Source: Alphaproteobacteria bacterium (lineage in GTDB: Bacteria > Pseudomonadota > Alphaproteobacteria > UBA6615). Taken from it: a DNA stretch of 64,000 bases. Below, piece after piece: positions 24,949 to 33,255 of the stretch (positions are counted from its first letter, which is position 1; each line of letters begins with the position of its first letter). The position numbers and the translations under genes are program-made. Under the pieces are notes generated by a model that was not told the origin of the DNA, did no database searches, and saw nothing but the letters and a program-made list of their open reading frames with translations. Where the stretch lies: positions 172,923 to 236,922 of the forward strand of contig JAJFIX010000037.1 of assembly GCA_021774575.1 (NCBI GenBank), given 5' to 3'.

Positions 24949-25012
24949 ATATGTATGGAAAATATTGTTTGTTTCAGTAGTTTCTACCGGTTGAACCTCC
25001 CAGCCCAACACC

Positions 25013-25678
25013 CTACTCCCCGATATAGCCATTACCGTTCCCCTGCAACCGCCCAATGACGTCATTGCGCCAGCGCTCGTGGGCGTCGGGCGGGTCGGTG
25101 GCGTGCCAACCGAGCATCGTGTCGCGCCCGCCTCTGAGTGGGAGTCCGTAGGTGTCGGCCATATAGAGCAGGGCGCGGGCGGTGTCGCCTTTTGCGGCGT
25201 CGCGGGGTTCGACCGGGGCGTTGGGGCCTGGGGCGCGCTCGTAGTCGGGGCAGAATGTCTCGAAGCGGCGATTGGCTTCGCCCTCGATATCGGCGAAATG
25301 GCGTTGGCCTCGGCTGGCGTTAATGCGGGCGAGGGCGGGCCAGAGGTTGTGCAGGTCGGCTGCGGCGGCGTGGAATCGTGGGTCGGTGCAATTGGCGGCG
25401 CGGGGGCAGTCGAAATGCTCGGCGATCCATTGTTGGGGATAGACATGCTCGATGGTCAGGCGCTGGTTGGCCAGGGCAGGGGCTAGGTTGGCGTCTTGGT
25501 CGAAGGGGGCTTGGCAATAGAGCGTTGTGCCGCCGCGCACGTAAAACAGCGACCAGAACACCGTGTCGCGGACTGCTGCATAGCTGGCAAAGGCGGTTTG
25601 CTGTGCGGTGGCGGGCGCGAACCAGGCAGCGACCACGCAACCGATGAGAACAACGAGCTCGAAAACGCGCCGAGGCAT
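25013..25678 (-). CDS. Secreted endonuclease I family nuclease
   Basis: A 221-residue exported nuclease. The signal peptide is FELVVLIGCVVAAWFAPATAQ, with cleavage after ATA or TAQ. The beta-beta-alpha-metal core is seen in LTIEHVYPQQWIAEHF (metal-activated histidine) and DLHNLWPALARINASRG (metal-binding asparagine and helix). Cysteines in FDCPRAANC could form a disulfide, as in periplasmic enzymes. The family (EndA, Bsn) degrades DNA in the periplasm or outside the cell for nutrient use or against incoming DNA. GGGAGG precedes the ATG. It is the first apparent core gene to the right of the island debris. Confidence 0.88.
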   Translation of the reverse strand: MPRRVFELVVLIGCVVAAWFAPATAQQTAFASYAAVRDTVFWSLFYVRGGTTLYCQAPFDQDANLAPALANQRLTIEHVYPQQWIAEHFDCPRAANCTDPRFHAAAADLHNLWPALARINASRGQRHFADIEGEANRRFETFCPDYERAPGPNAPVEPRDAAKGDTARALLYMADTYGLPLRGGRDTMLGWHATDPPDAHERWRNDVIGRLQGNGNGYIGE

Positions 25679-26076
25679 GTCGCCCGACCTCCCCGAACCC
25701 CGGCTTGGCGGTACGCCCCCGCAAAGCCGGTCTTCGATCCAATCCTGGTGATCGGGGAGTTAGTAAGTCGCAACGAGACGACCCCTGTGGCCTTTAGCAA
25801 GAGGGCCTATTGTATACGCCACAGGCTCCCCAACCGAAGGGGTCAAGGACTGTGGCGCTGTCACGGTCAGCGCGGACCGCTCGTTGCGGGGTTACTACGC
25901 CCCGGAGCCGCGCGTTACGGCTCGCAGATATTATTGGCGCTGGGGCGGGGTCGTGTCAAATTTGGTGGGGGGTGAGGATCGTACTCAGTTCTCGCAACCG
26001 GCAGTGCAACTGCAACATGTCGATCAAGATGGCCTGGCGGTTCGCCGAACTCCTGCATTATCCGGGCTCAATTCGG
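25679..26076. other. Intergenic region with no clear gene
   Basis: A 398-base gap between the endonuclease start and the amidohydrolase stop. Plus-strand frames here lack ribosome sites and mostly overlap the amidohydrolase antisense. I see nothing that I can name. Confidence 0.35.
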
Positions 26077-27444
26077 TCAGCCAATATCGGTGAGCCAGTC
26101 GGGTTTTGGCAGGCCTCTGGTGGCGTAATATGTGGCGAGCCGTTGGGCGTTCCTACCGTCTTTGACCAGTCCGAGGAACCGCATTGCGTTGCCGCCGAGG
26201 AAGTTTTGCTGGGCTGTGTCTCCGTCGACCATCCGGCGATAGTGGCGCCGGTAGATTTTCAGGAACTTCCGGTGATTGTCCAGGCGGGCCAGCATGTGCC
26301 AGTCGGTGCCAAACATAAAGCGGCTTTCCAGAACTGGGTAAGCGGCGAATAGCTCGGCTAGTTTTTTGAAATAATCGTCCCGCGGGTCACTTTCTAAAAC
26401 ACCATGATGGCCGGTATCTGCATAGAGGTTGGCAAAATCCTTCATCATCGCGCTGATTTTCCAGGCCCAGCTGTCCTTGCCCTCCTCGATAAGATTCTCA
26501 ATGCCGCCGAAGTGGGCAAGATTGAGGTGCAGGTCTGAAAAATCGCTGTTGCTCAGGGTTTCGCGCCAGAACTCGGGGTTGGCGTTTTGACCGGAAATAC
26601 CCGGTGTCGCCTCGGCGCCTTTCGGGGTGCAGTGGGCGGTGATGGGAATACCCTTGGTGACGCATAGGCTGAACAGGGCGCGCAGGGCATCGTCGTATTT
26701 TTCCGGGTCGACGAGTGGCGGCTGCGCCTCGGCATTATTCGATGCGCGATACCCCATCGGCGGATATAATTTGACGCCGATGAAACCGCGATTTTCGATG
26801 GCGTCGTCTACCCGGGCAAGGGCGGCCGCCACCCCCTCCTTGATCGCCCGGCGTGGATCGTAGGCAATGAAGGGGTGAATTTTGCCCGGCAGTTCATCGA
26901 TCACATTTTGCAGTATGGCGACTTGATGGGGCTGACTGTTGGGCGCCTCGTCGTCAACCCATCCGTCGATGTCCATCATCATTGGGACAAAGAGGTCAAT
27001 TTTTTTGTAGGTTTTGACCAGGCGTCGCGAAATTCTTTTCTGGGTTTTGGTCAGCAGCAACACCCATTTCACCAGGTCATTTGCATTCTTGAAATTGGAA
27101 ATTACGCTTTTGAGCGGACCGGGGTCGGCTATGTTTGCCATCTGCCCTTGGCCTGTTTGTTCCAGGTCGTGATCGATTGCCAGTTGCAGTGCCGCCAGAA
27201 TTTCCGGCGTCGTATCAAGAATGTGCAGAATGAGATCTTCGATATCCTCGTCGCTTTGTTCGTCGAGCTCGTCGATTGAACCTGCGTCGGCCAAGGCATT
27301 GAGTGATCCGCTCCCCGTGGCGCCCTGCAGAACTTTATCGACGAGCAATGCAATCCAGGTGGGCCATCCGTGTGCCTCAATGAATCCCTTAATCGGTAAG
27401 TCATCAATGTTGAAAACATGTGCATGCACATCAACGATTGGCAT
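26077..27444 (-). CDS. Amidohydrolase family metallohydrolase
   Basis: A 455-residue TIM-barrel hydrolase of the amidohydrolase-2 type. Metal-site landmarks are DVHAHVF at residues 4-10, KLYPPMGY in the middle, PITAHCTPKG, LNLAHFGGIENL and MFGTDWHM near the C-terminus, whose aspartate is the usual catalytic residue. Residues 50-170 form an inserted helical, acid-rich stretch, so the protein is longer than typical 300-350-residue members. The substrate cannot be read. No signal peptide, so cytoplasmic. AGAGGAA precedes the ATG. It appears to be transcribed alone. Confidence 0.85.
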   Translation of the reverse strand: MPIVDVHAHVFNIDDLPIKGFIEAHGWPTWIALLVDKVLQGATGSGSLNALADAGSIDELDEQSDEDIEDLILHILDTTPEILAALQLAIDHDLEQTGQGQMANIADPGPLKSVISNFKNANDLVKWVLLLTKTQKRISRRLVKTYKKIDLFVPMMMDIDGWVDDEAPNSQPHQVAILQNVIDELPGKIHPFIAYDPRRAIKEGVAAALARVDDAIENRGFIGVKLYPPMGYRASNNAEAQPPLVDPEKYDDALRALFSLCVTKGIPITAHCTPKGAEATPGISGQNANPEFWRETLSNSDFSDLHLNLAHFGGIENLIEEGKDSWAWKISAMMKDFANLYADTGHHGVLESDPRDDYFKKLAELFAAYPVLESRFMFGTDWHMLARLDNHRKFLKIYRRHYRRMVDGDTAQQNFLGGNAMRFLGLVKDGRNAQRLATYYATRGLPKPDWLTDIG

Positions 27445-27689
27445 CAGCTGGTTCCTCTCGGCTGGTTTTCGACAGGTACGAACCTTTGGGTAAATGCCTA
27501 GGACTTGGACTCAGAGCAAGTTGTTGAACCGCAGATTAATTCACGGGAATAATTATTGCATAACTCTATTAAAAATATTAGTGGAAAATCTTTATCCATT
27601 TTGATCAATTTTCTCCGGCACCTACCAGTGTCTTGTGCTGAGCCATAACTTCCTGCCAGTGGCCTGTTAGCAATGATCTGGAATCAAAT

Positions 27690-27730
27690 AGGGGCGCAGA
27701 GTTCGTTACGGAGTCCGAACTTGCGCCCCT
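27690..27730 (-). terminator. Hairpin terminator after the exported truncated haemoglobin gene
   Basis: GGGGCGCA-GAGTTCG pairs with CGAACT-TGCGCCCC, a stem of about 14 pairs with one bulge. It is placed 34 bases after the haemoglobin stop on the minus strand, with a T-rich stretch behind. Confidence 0.7.
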
Positions 27731-27763
27731 TACGCGTCTCTTATCGCGCAGGTATTATGAAAA

Positions 27764-28216
27764 CTAATTGGCCGAGACTATTTGTCCCCTTAGGCCGCCA
27801 AGCGGTCCCAAAATTTCGCCTTTCTCTTGGTCCGCGATGTTGAATTCGTCGAGGGCGTCTTCGAGATCCTCAACAATGGCGTCAAACTCTTCGCCGGAAA
27901 TGCCTAGTCCACCGTGGCTTTCAGTCATGCTTCTGCCGGTATATGTGCACGGGCCGCCGGCCAATTCGCAGACTTGCTCAACAAGCAGGCGTTTAAGGTT
28001 GTCTAGATCGGTATTGGCAAAACGTTCATTGATACGATCATCTGCCGCAATATTGGCCACAAATTCATCGACGACCAAGACGAGTGCGTCGCCTCCTCCA
28101 ATGCGGTCATATAGTGTTTGCTGGGCCTTCGTTTGACCACCAATATAGCCGCTTACGAGGACCACAACCGCCGCTCCGAGCAAGGTGGTAATCCATAGAC
28201 TCTTTTTGTGTTGCAT
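27764..28216 (-). CDS. Exported truncated haemoglobin (group I-like)
   Basis: A 150-residue globin. After a signal peptide (KKSLWITTLLGAAVVVLVSGY, cleavage near TKAQQ) comes the short globin fold: LYDRIGGGDALVLVVDEF, then the heme-pocket region TYTGRSMTESHGGLGISGEEF, where the histidine is the likely proximal heme ligand. Export is unusual for this family, which normally works in the cytoplasm in O2 or NO chemistry. A periplasmic NO or redox role is inference. GGGAGG lies 8 bases before the ATG. It is followed by a terminator and appears monocistronic. A second, cytoplasmic member lies at 44709. Confidence 0.85.
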   Translation of the reverse strand: MQHKKSLWITTLLGAAVVVLVSGYIGGQTKAQQTLYDRIGGGDALVLVVDEFVANIAADDRINERFANTDLDNLKRLLVEQVCELAGGPCTYTGRSMTESHGGLGISGEEFDAIVEDLEDALDEFNIADQEKGEILGPLGGLRGQIVSAN

Positions 28217-28471
28217 TAAGAACGCCTCCCATCAGTAAGTAATATCCCTCACCAATAGCGTATTACATGTATTTATCAAAATAAAAATCTATTCACAGAA
28301 GAAAATAGCCAGAATTCCAAATAAAAACGCCCGAATATACTATTCGTAATAATAGTTGTCCAGTATATCTGTGCTCTATTTGTCTTCTATTGTTTCCTGA
28401 GGTTTGTCTGCCAGTGGATGTGTTGCATCCAGTGATTGTCAAAAGGTGCATCATTTTTGCTCACGACGTAC

Positions 28472-29146
28472 TTAGTTCACATCCAATCCGGGGCAGTTTG
28501 TGGGAAAGGCGGCGGAAAGTTGTGCTGTGAGTTGCTGCGCGGCCCGAGAGGGGTTGATGGAGACAAAGTCCCCTGAGATTTTCAGATCTATCGCGCGTCC
28601 TCGGTACAAGCCGGACAACGTTGTTGTTCCAAAATCGGCCATGACTTGGCGTGGCTCGGTCATGCCGCGCCCGGCGGCTCTGGTCAACAGCGAGAGCATG
28701 CGATCAACGTCGCGGTTGGAGAGCCGTCCAATTTCCTCATAACCCAGCACCCGGTCCGGCGGTGCGGCGAATTGCGCGAGCATGATGCTGCCGTCGTCGC
28801 GAATTTCGCAGCTCGATTTCTGATGGCCCCAAGCGTGATTTTCATGGGTTACACGGAATATTGGCTGGCTTTCCCTTGGGTTATGTCGGCGATTTTGTGT
28901 TTGCCTTCGGTCCCACCGCTGCCCTCGCTGATTGGTGGTGCGAAAGGATGGTCGATAAGCCCGGGTTGACGGGGTAAAATGAAATTGACGGCGTTGCGGA
29001 TAGATTTGCGCCGTACCAATTTGCCCATGAAGATAGCTGAGCGACAGCGCCTTAGCCGGTGAAGAGGGCAGACCTGCAGCAATTAGTACCGCTATCAGTG
29101 CTGTACGGATGAATTGGTTGATCGGGATATTGCCTCGAATTTCCAT
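28472..29146 (-). CDS. Exported hypothetical protein
   Basis: A 224-residue protein with an N-terminal signal (IRTALIAVLIAAGLPSSPAKA). Residues 50-105 are strongly basic and low in complexity, rich in Arg, Gln and Asn. The C-terminal half is more regular: RVLGYEEIGRLSNRDVDRML, then a domain ending in AFPTNCPGLDVN. No known family was recognised. GGAGG lies 7 bases before the ATG. It is separated from the upstream haemoglobin gene by a 255-base A/T-rich gap. Confidence 0.6.
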   Translation of the reverse strand: MEIRGNIPINQFIRTALIAVLIAAGLPSSPAKALSLSYLHGQIGTAQIYPQRRQFHFTPSTRAYRPSFRTTNQRGQRWDRRQTQNRRHNPRESQPIFRVTHENHAWGHQKSSCEIRDDGSIMLAQFAAPPDRVLGYEEIGRLSNRDVDRMLSLLTRAAGRGMTEPRQVMADFGTTTLSGLYRGRAIDLKISGDFVSINPSRAAQQLTAQLSAAFPTNCPGLDVN

Positions 29147-29489
29147 GTGATGTGCCTCCTGTATGAATTACTAAAGCCAGATTAGCGGAGGGAATGTGAA
29201 TGTAGTCTGAGCTAGGTGTTCAGTTTTCATTCATCTGAAACTTTTGGGCAAGGCCAAAAGTCGCTGTTCGCGTGAATGACGGTGGCGTGGATGGGCCCCG
29301 GTCCAAAGGGCGAGGGGCGAAGTTACGGGCCGACAAAACTGTGGGTGTGTACGACCGGGTGCTCAAACAACAATCGGGCGCAGGCGGGAGTGGGCACGGG
29401 CTTCACTACCGCAAGAAATTTGCGGATCTGGAAGAAATTTCCCGGCAGAACCGAATGCGTGAACGGGTGGTGGCGGTATGCTAGTGTTT
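29147..29489. other. Intergenic region with only short, unsupported frames
   Basis: The gap holds a plus-strand frame of about 70 codons (29272-29484) with no ribosome site, and no recognisable product. It may contain the promoter for the exported hypothetical. Nothing else can be supported. Confidence 0.3.
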
Positions 29490-30344
29490 TCAATATAGCT
29501 GTTTAGAATCTTCAGAGATGATAAAACGATGCACCCATGGTTCTGCCCGCACATGATTCATGAGATCCCAATACATCGCCCGTGAAAGCGGCTCAGTTAT
29601 TTCTGCTGGGACGCGGTAGCCGTATACCGGAAAATCCGGCGTGGCCTTTTCGGTTAGATGCCACGAACGTTGAAACTCTGGCTGGAGATACTCGAACATC
29701 GCCCAGCGTATGTTGTTGAGGAATTCCGCAATTTGGCTGAAATGATAGAGAAAAATATCATCATTGAACCAGTTGAAGAAACCTTTGACTGCAAGATAAG
29801 CCTCTTCTTCACTGACCTTGTGACCCGCCGCCTTAAGTAGTTTTCGAATATGACCGGCATTGGTTGCAAGACGCGCTAGATTATGTTTCGCAATGTCTCC
29901 GCACGTCTTGATGTATCGGTAGCGCGCGACTTGCAGGTCCGCGACAATGTTAATAGCGTTCAGATTAACTCCGGCTGCCTCGAATTCAACTTCGAGCCAG
30001 CTGCCGAAGGCCTCGATATGCTCGCTTAGGTTAGTTGCGCCTGCGCCGAGTATTGGGTCACTGCAAACTTGCCTCAGATGAAATATGAAGGTGAGGTTAG
30101 ACGGCTGCGTGTTGGGCGGTGCTGGCTTCAGACCAAGCGGCACTGAATTACCCCTGAACGCGCGGACTTCGGACAGAGAATCGGTAATCAATATTATGAA
30201 AAGCAGCTGGTGATGACTCGTCTTGAACATAAGATTGGTAAGCCTAGTGTGGTCGCTCTTAACGAACATTGCCCAATTCACCATCCCATCGATCATCTCC
30301 CATGCCGAATTAAGGATGATGGATTCGCGTTCGATACTGTTCAT
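29490..30344 (-). CDS. Hypothetical protein of unknown function (284 aa)
   Basis: I do not recognise this protein. It is predicted to be soluble and largely helical, with stretches such as YIKTCGDIAKHNLARLATNA and FFNWFNDDIFLYHFSQIAEF. The first of these resembles a helical toxin-type fold, but without a diagnostic motif. It is divergent from kptA with a 211-base gap that should hold both promoters. It opens an accessory patch that also includes the two MNT-HEPN genes. Confidence 0.55.
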   Translation of the reverse strand: MNSIERESIILNSAWEMIDGMVNWAMFVKSDHTRLTNLMFKTSHHQLLFIILITDSLSEVRAFRGNSVPLGLKPAPPNTQPSNLTFIFHLRQVCSDPILGAGATNLSEHIEAFGSWLEVEFEAAGVNLNAINIVADLQVARYRYIKTCGDIAKHNLARLATNAGHIRKLLKAAGHKVSEEEAYLAVKGFFNWFNDDIFLYHFSQIAEFLNNIRWAMFEYLQPEFQRSWHLTEKATPDFPVYGYRVPAEITEPLSRAMYWDLMNHVRAEPWVHRFIISEDSKQLY

Positions 30345-30555
30345 GAATTCGCCCTATTTGCCTCGAAGGTGTCCATCTGTTTCCCGAATGTGAACCAAGA
30401 GCATTGTGTCGCCGAATTGCCCACGGTTTTCCGACCCAAAAACCCGTCAACAGCGATCAATTTATCTGCCATAGTGTAACGCCGATAATTTAGCAGATTG
30501 ATCGAGCAAGCAGCGCGTGTGAGACTTGGTACATGTACGGCAGGATATAATCCGA

Positions 30556-31110
30556 ATGGACGAGGAAAAGAAAAAATCCGTAAGCAGATTTCTAAGTTTG
30601 ATACTCCGTCACAAACCTGACATCGCTGACCTTACACTCGACCCAGAAGGTTGGGTCGACGTCGACACGCTCATACGTGGTTGTGCCAAGCAAGGTCGTC
30701 ACTTTGACAGAACCGAGCTCGACGAGCTGGTGCGCACTAATGCGAAACAGCGCTTCACTTTCTCCGGGGACGGCAAACGTATCCGTGCCAACCAAGGTCA
30801 CTCAACTAAGGTGGATTTAGGCTACGCCCCAATTGAGCCGCCAGACACCTTATTTCATGGTACGGTCACCCGGTTTTTAGCCGCCATCACCGAAAGCGGG
30901 TTGCAACGGATGCAGCGCCATCACGTCCACTTATCGCCAGATGAAACAACAGCTCGGTCTGTAGGAAGTCGGCGCGGGAAGGCTGTTATTTTAGCTGTTG
31001 ATTCCAAAAAAATGTACTCAGCCGGTTACGAATTCTATCGCACTCCCAACAATGTTTGGCTCACTGACGAAGTCCCCAGTGGTTTCATACGAATCCATAA
31101 CCCCGAATGA
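30556..31110 (+). CDS. kptA: RNA 2'-phosphotransferase KptA/Tpt1
   Basis: This 184-residue enzyme moves an internal RNA 2'-phosphate to NAD+, giving ADP-ribose 1'',2''-cyclic phosphate. The Tpt1 signatures are all present: SRFLSLILRHKPD at the N-terminus, the winged-helix region ending QRFTFSGDGKRIRANQGHS, then DTLFHGT and HHVHLSPDE. The frame extends to a TTG at 30526, but the ATG at 30556 has AGGA upstream and a family-like start. Bacterial Tpt1 has no tRNA-splicing role, so its substrate is uncertain; it may repair or detoxify 2'-phosphorylated RNA. It lies beside two MNT-HEPN genes on the opposite strand. Confidence 0.93.
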   Translation: MDEEKKKSVSRFLSLILRHKPDIADLTLDPEGWVDVDTLIRGCAKQGRHFDRTELDELVRTNAKQRFTFSGDGKRIRANQGHSTKVDLGYAPIEPPDTLFHGTVTRFLAAITESGLQRMQRHHVHLSPDETTARSVGSRRGKAVILAVDSKKMYSAGYEFYRTPNNVWLTDEVPSGFIRIHNPE

Positions 31111-31159
31111 GGGCGTCTCATTTGAAAAATGGAAGAAACGGGGAAAATATAGCCTCCAC

Positions 31160-32165
31160 GACTTGGCGTTACGTCTTGGGCGGTGCCTCAAGCGTGCTCA
31201 GACGTTTCTTGCAGGTTCGCTCGACGCTATCTTGCAGGGCTTTAACACGCGCTTCCTGCCATTCCAGCTCTTCGGGCGTAATTTTGTAGTGTTTAGAATA
31301 GCGTGCCTCGACATAGGCGCGCTTCAGCAGTTGGAACATACGCCGCGAGCGGCGCTGGTCGCGTGGCCAGGCGCCGATCAGGTCCGGCGCGATGTCCTCG
31401 GCTAGGCTGCGTAGAAATTCGACGTTGTGCGATTGGGGTTTGTAAAGAGTGAGCGTCAAAAGCAACGTCCCATAGGCGTGTTCGGCAGCTTGGTGGAGTT
31501 CGAATGCTGCGTGATTTTGATGCTCTCGTTCAGGCTTATTCCTAAGAAATTTTACCGTTTCCAAATAGCTTCGTGATCTCGCCAGCCCTTCATCGAAATA
31601 TTCCTTCGCCATATCATAGCCCAGCTGCGGCGTCGGCGGCTTGGGTCCGTTCAGTTGATGGCCCTTCAATTCGTAAAGCGCGATGCCCTCGCGCGCGATA
31701 TCGGAAAAAAAATAGCGCCCTTCGGCCAACTGAGAATTGACGTCCTGCAGGCTATGGACAATGAACTGCACTGGGATTTTAATCAGCTTTGAACGGATCA
31801 GCCGGTCCTCGGCCTTGTACCAGATGTCGGCGAAGTCGGTGAGTTCGTGGCGGTTGACGACGATCAGCAAATCATAGTCGCTGAGATAGCCGCTGCCATG
31901 ATCCTCGACCCAGCCGCCGCGCGCATAGGAGCCGAATAGAATAATTTTGAGGATACGCCCGCGTTTCTTTTTCTCCGACGTGGCGAGTTTAAGCGCATCG
32001 TCGAACTCCTCATGCAAGATTTCGACAATGCGTGCGAGCTCGCGCTGCTTGGCCACAGGCAAATGATCGATGCTTGTTTTCATCAGCCAGTCTTATCGGA
32101 ACGGCGCAGGGACGACCAAGCCCAATCTCGCGCGACCGTTTTCATGCTGAACGAGGACGCGATAC
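31160..32165 (-). repeat. Copy A of a roughly 1-kb tandem duplication
   Basis: The unit contains the whole MNT-HEPN gene plus about 80 bases of its upstream region, and recurs at 32238-33233. Ends of the two units are nearly identical. The middle, encoding the HEPN core, differs strongly. Confidence 0.9.
31169..32083 (-). CDS. MNT-HEPN fusion protein, copy A
   Basis: A 304-residue protein with an N-terminal minimal nucleotidyltransferase and a C-terminal HEPN-like helical domain. The MNT site is LFGSYARGGW and the metal-binding pair in LSDYDLLIVV. The HEPN part runs from about 160, with RYSKHYKIT near 255, an Arg-x3-His that may correspond to the RNase motif. In two-gene MntA/HepT modules the transferase AMPylates and silences the HEPN RNase; here both halves are one chain, so the balance must work differently. 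Copies A and B match almost residue for residue up to about 155 and again from SHNVEFLRSLAEDIAPDL onward. Toxin-antitoxin or defence use is inference. Confidence 0.85.
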   Translation of the reverse strand: MKTSIDHLPVAKQRELARIVEILHEEFDDALKLATSEKKKRGRILKIILFGSYARGGWVEDHGSGYLSDYDLLIVVNRHELTDFADIWYKAEDRLIRSKLIKIPVQFIVHSLQDVNSQLAEGRYFFSDIAREGIALYELKGHQLNGPKPPTPQLGYDMAKEYFDEGLARSRSYLETVKFLRNKPEREHQNHAAFELHQAAEHAYGTLLLTLTLYKPQSHNVEFLRSLAEDIAPDLIGAWPRDQRRSRRMFQLLKRAYVEARYSKHYKITPEELEWQEARVKALQDSVERTCKKRLSTLEAPPKT

Positions 32166-32237
32166 TCAATTATTAGAAATTTCGCGCTCAGTCATCTTTT
32201 GTATGCTCGCCCGACTTTCTGCGGGAAAGCCCTTATG

Positions 32238-33233
32238 ACTTGGCGTTACGTTTTGGGCGCCGCTTTTAGCGTTTTCAGACGTTTCTTGCAGGCACGTTCG
32301 ACGTGATCTTGCAGGGCTCTCACGCGCGCTTCCTGCCATTCCAGCTCTTCGCGCGTAATCTTGTAGTGTTTCGAATAGCGTGATTCGACATAGGCGCGCT
32401 TCAGCAGTTGGAACATACGCCGCGAGCGGCGCTGATCGCGTGGCCAGGCGCCGACCAGGTCCGGTGCGATGTCCTCGGCGAGGCTGCGTAGAAATTCGAC
32501 ATTGTGCGACTGGGGCGCGTAGTGGGTCAGGGTCAAGAGGACCGCGCGGTATGTGCGTTCGACGGCTTGGTGGAGTGTGAACGCTGCGTCTTTCAATTTT
32601 CCCTTTTCTTTATAGAACTCGTACCCTTCGATGGAGTCCTTCGATCTTTGCAGTCCGTCCACGAAATATTCTTTCGCCATATCATAGGCTGCTTGCGGCG
32701 TCGGCGGTTTGGGCTCGCCCAGTTGATAGCCTTTCAATTCGTAAAGGGCGATGCCCTCGCGCGCGATATCGGAAAAGAAATAGCGCCCCTCGGCCAACTG
32801 TGAATTAACGTCCTGCAGGCTATGGACAATGAACTGCACCGGGATTTTAATTAGCTTTGAACGGATCAGCCGGTCCTCGGCCTTGTACCAGATGTCGGCG
32901 AAGTCGGTGAGTTCGTGGCGGTTGACGACGATCAGCAAATCATAGTCGCTGAGATAGCCGCTGCCATGATCCTCGACCCAGCCGCCGCGTGCGTAGGAGC
33001 CGAATAGGATAATTTTGAGGATACGCCCGCGCTTCTTTTTCTCCGACGTGGCGAGTTTAAGCGCATCGTCGAACTCCTCATGCAAGATTTCGACAATGCG
33101 TGCGAGCTCGCGCTGCTTGGCCACAGGCAAATGATCGATGCTTGTATTCATCAGCCAGTCTTATCGGAACGGCGCAAGGACGGCCAAGCCCAATCTCGCG
33201 CGACCGTTTTCATGCTGAACGAGGACGCGATAC
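32238..33233 (-). repeat. Copy B of the tandem duplication
   Basis: Second unit, offset from copy A by 1068-1078 bases. The upstream flank of copy A also retains a stretch resembling the 3' end of the adjacent protease gene (near 32175 versus 33252), so the duplication probably began at the protease stop. Confidence 0.9.
32246..33151 (-). CDS. MNT-HEPN fusion protein, copy B
   Basis: A 301-residue paralogue of the gene just downstream, with the same MNT motif LFGSYARGGW and LSDYDLLIVV. The first 155 residues are identical apart from Lys2/Asn. The central HEPN segment differs: YFVDGLQRSKDSIEGYEF here against YFDEGLARSRSYLETVKF in copy A. The C-terminus is again nearly identical (RYSKHYKITREELEW). 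Both genes have matching upstream sequence and presumably the same promoter. This pattern fits duplication followed by selection for divergence in one segment, or by gene conversion of the flanks. Confidence 0.85.
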   Translation of the reverse strand: MNTSIDHLPVAKQRELARIVEILHEEFDDALKLATSEKKKRGRILKIILFGSYARGGWVEDHGSGYLSDYDLLIVVNRHELTDFADIWYKAEDRLIRSKLIKIPVQFIVHSLQDVNSQLAEGRYFFSDIAREGIALYELKGYQLGEPKPPTPQAAYDMAKEYFVDGLQRSKDSIEGYEFYKEKGKLKDAAFTLHQAVERTYRAVLLTLTHYAPQSHNVEFLRSLAEDIAPDLVGAWPRDQRRSRRMFQLLKRAYVESRYSKHYKITREELEWQEARVRALQDHVERACKKRLKTLKAAPKT

Positions 33234-33255
33234 ATAATTATCAGGACCCTCGCGT

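Noticed and set aside
25810..26352. A 180-codon plus-strand frame
   Set aside because: It overlaps the amidohydrolase antisense and has no ribosome site or recognisable product.
29272..29484. A 70-codon plus-strand frame in the gap after the exported hypothetical
   Set aside because: No ribosome site or homologous feature; composition is not convincing.
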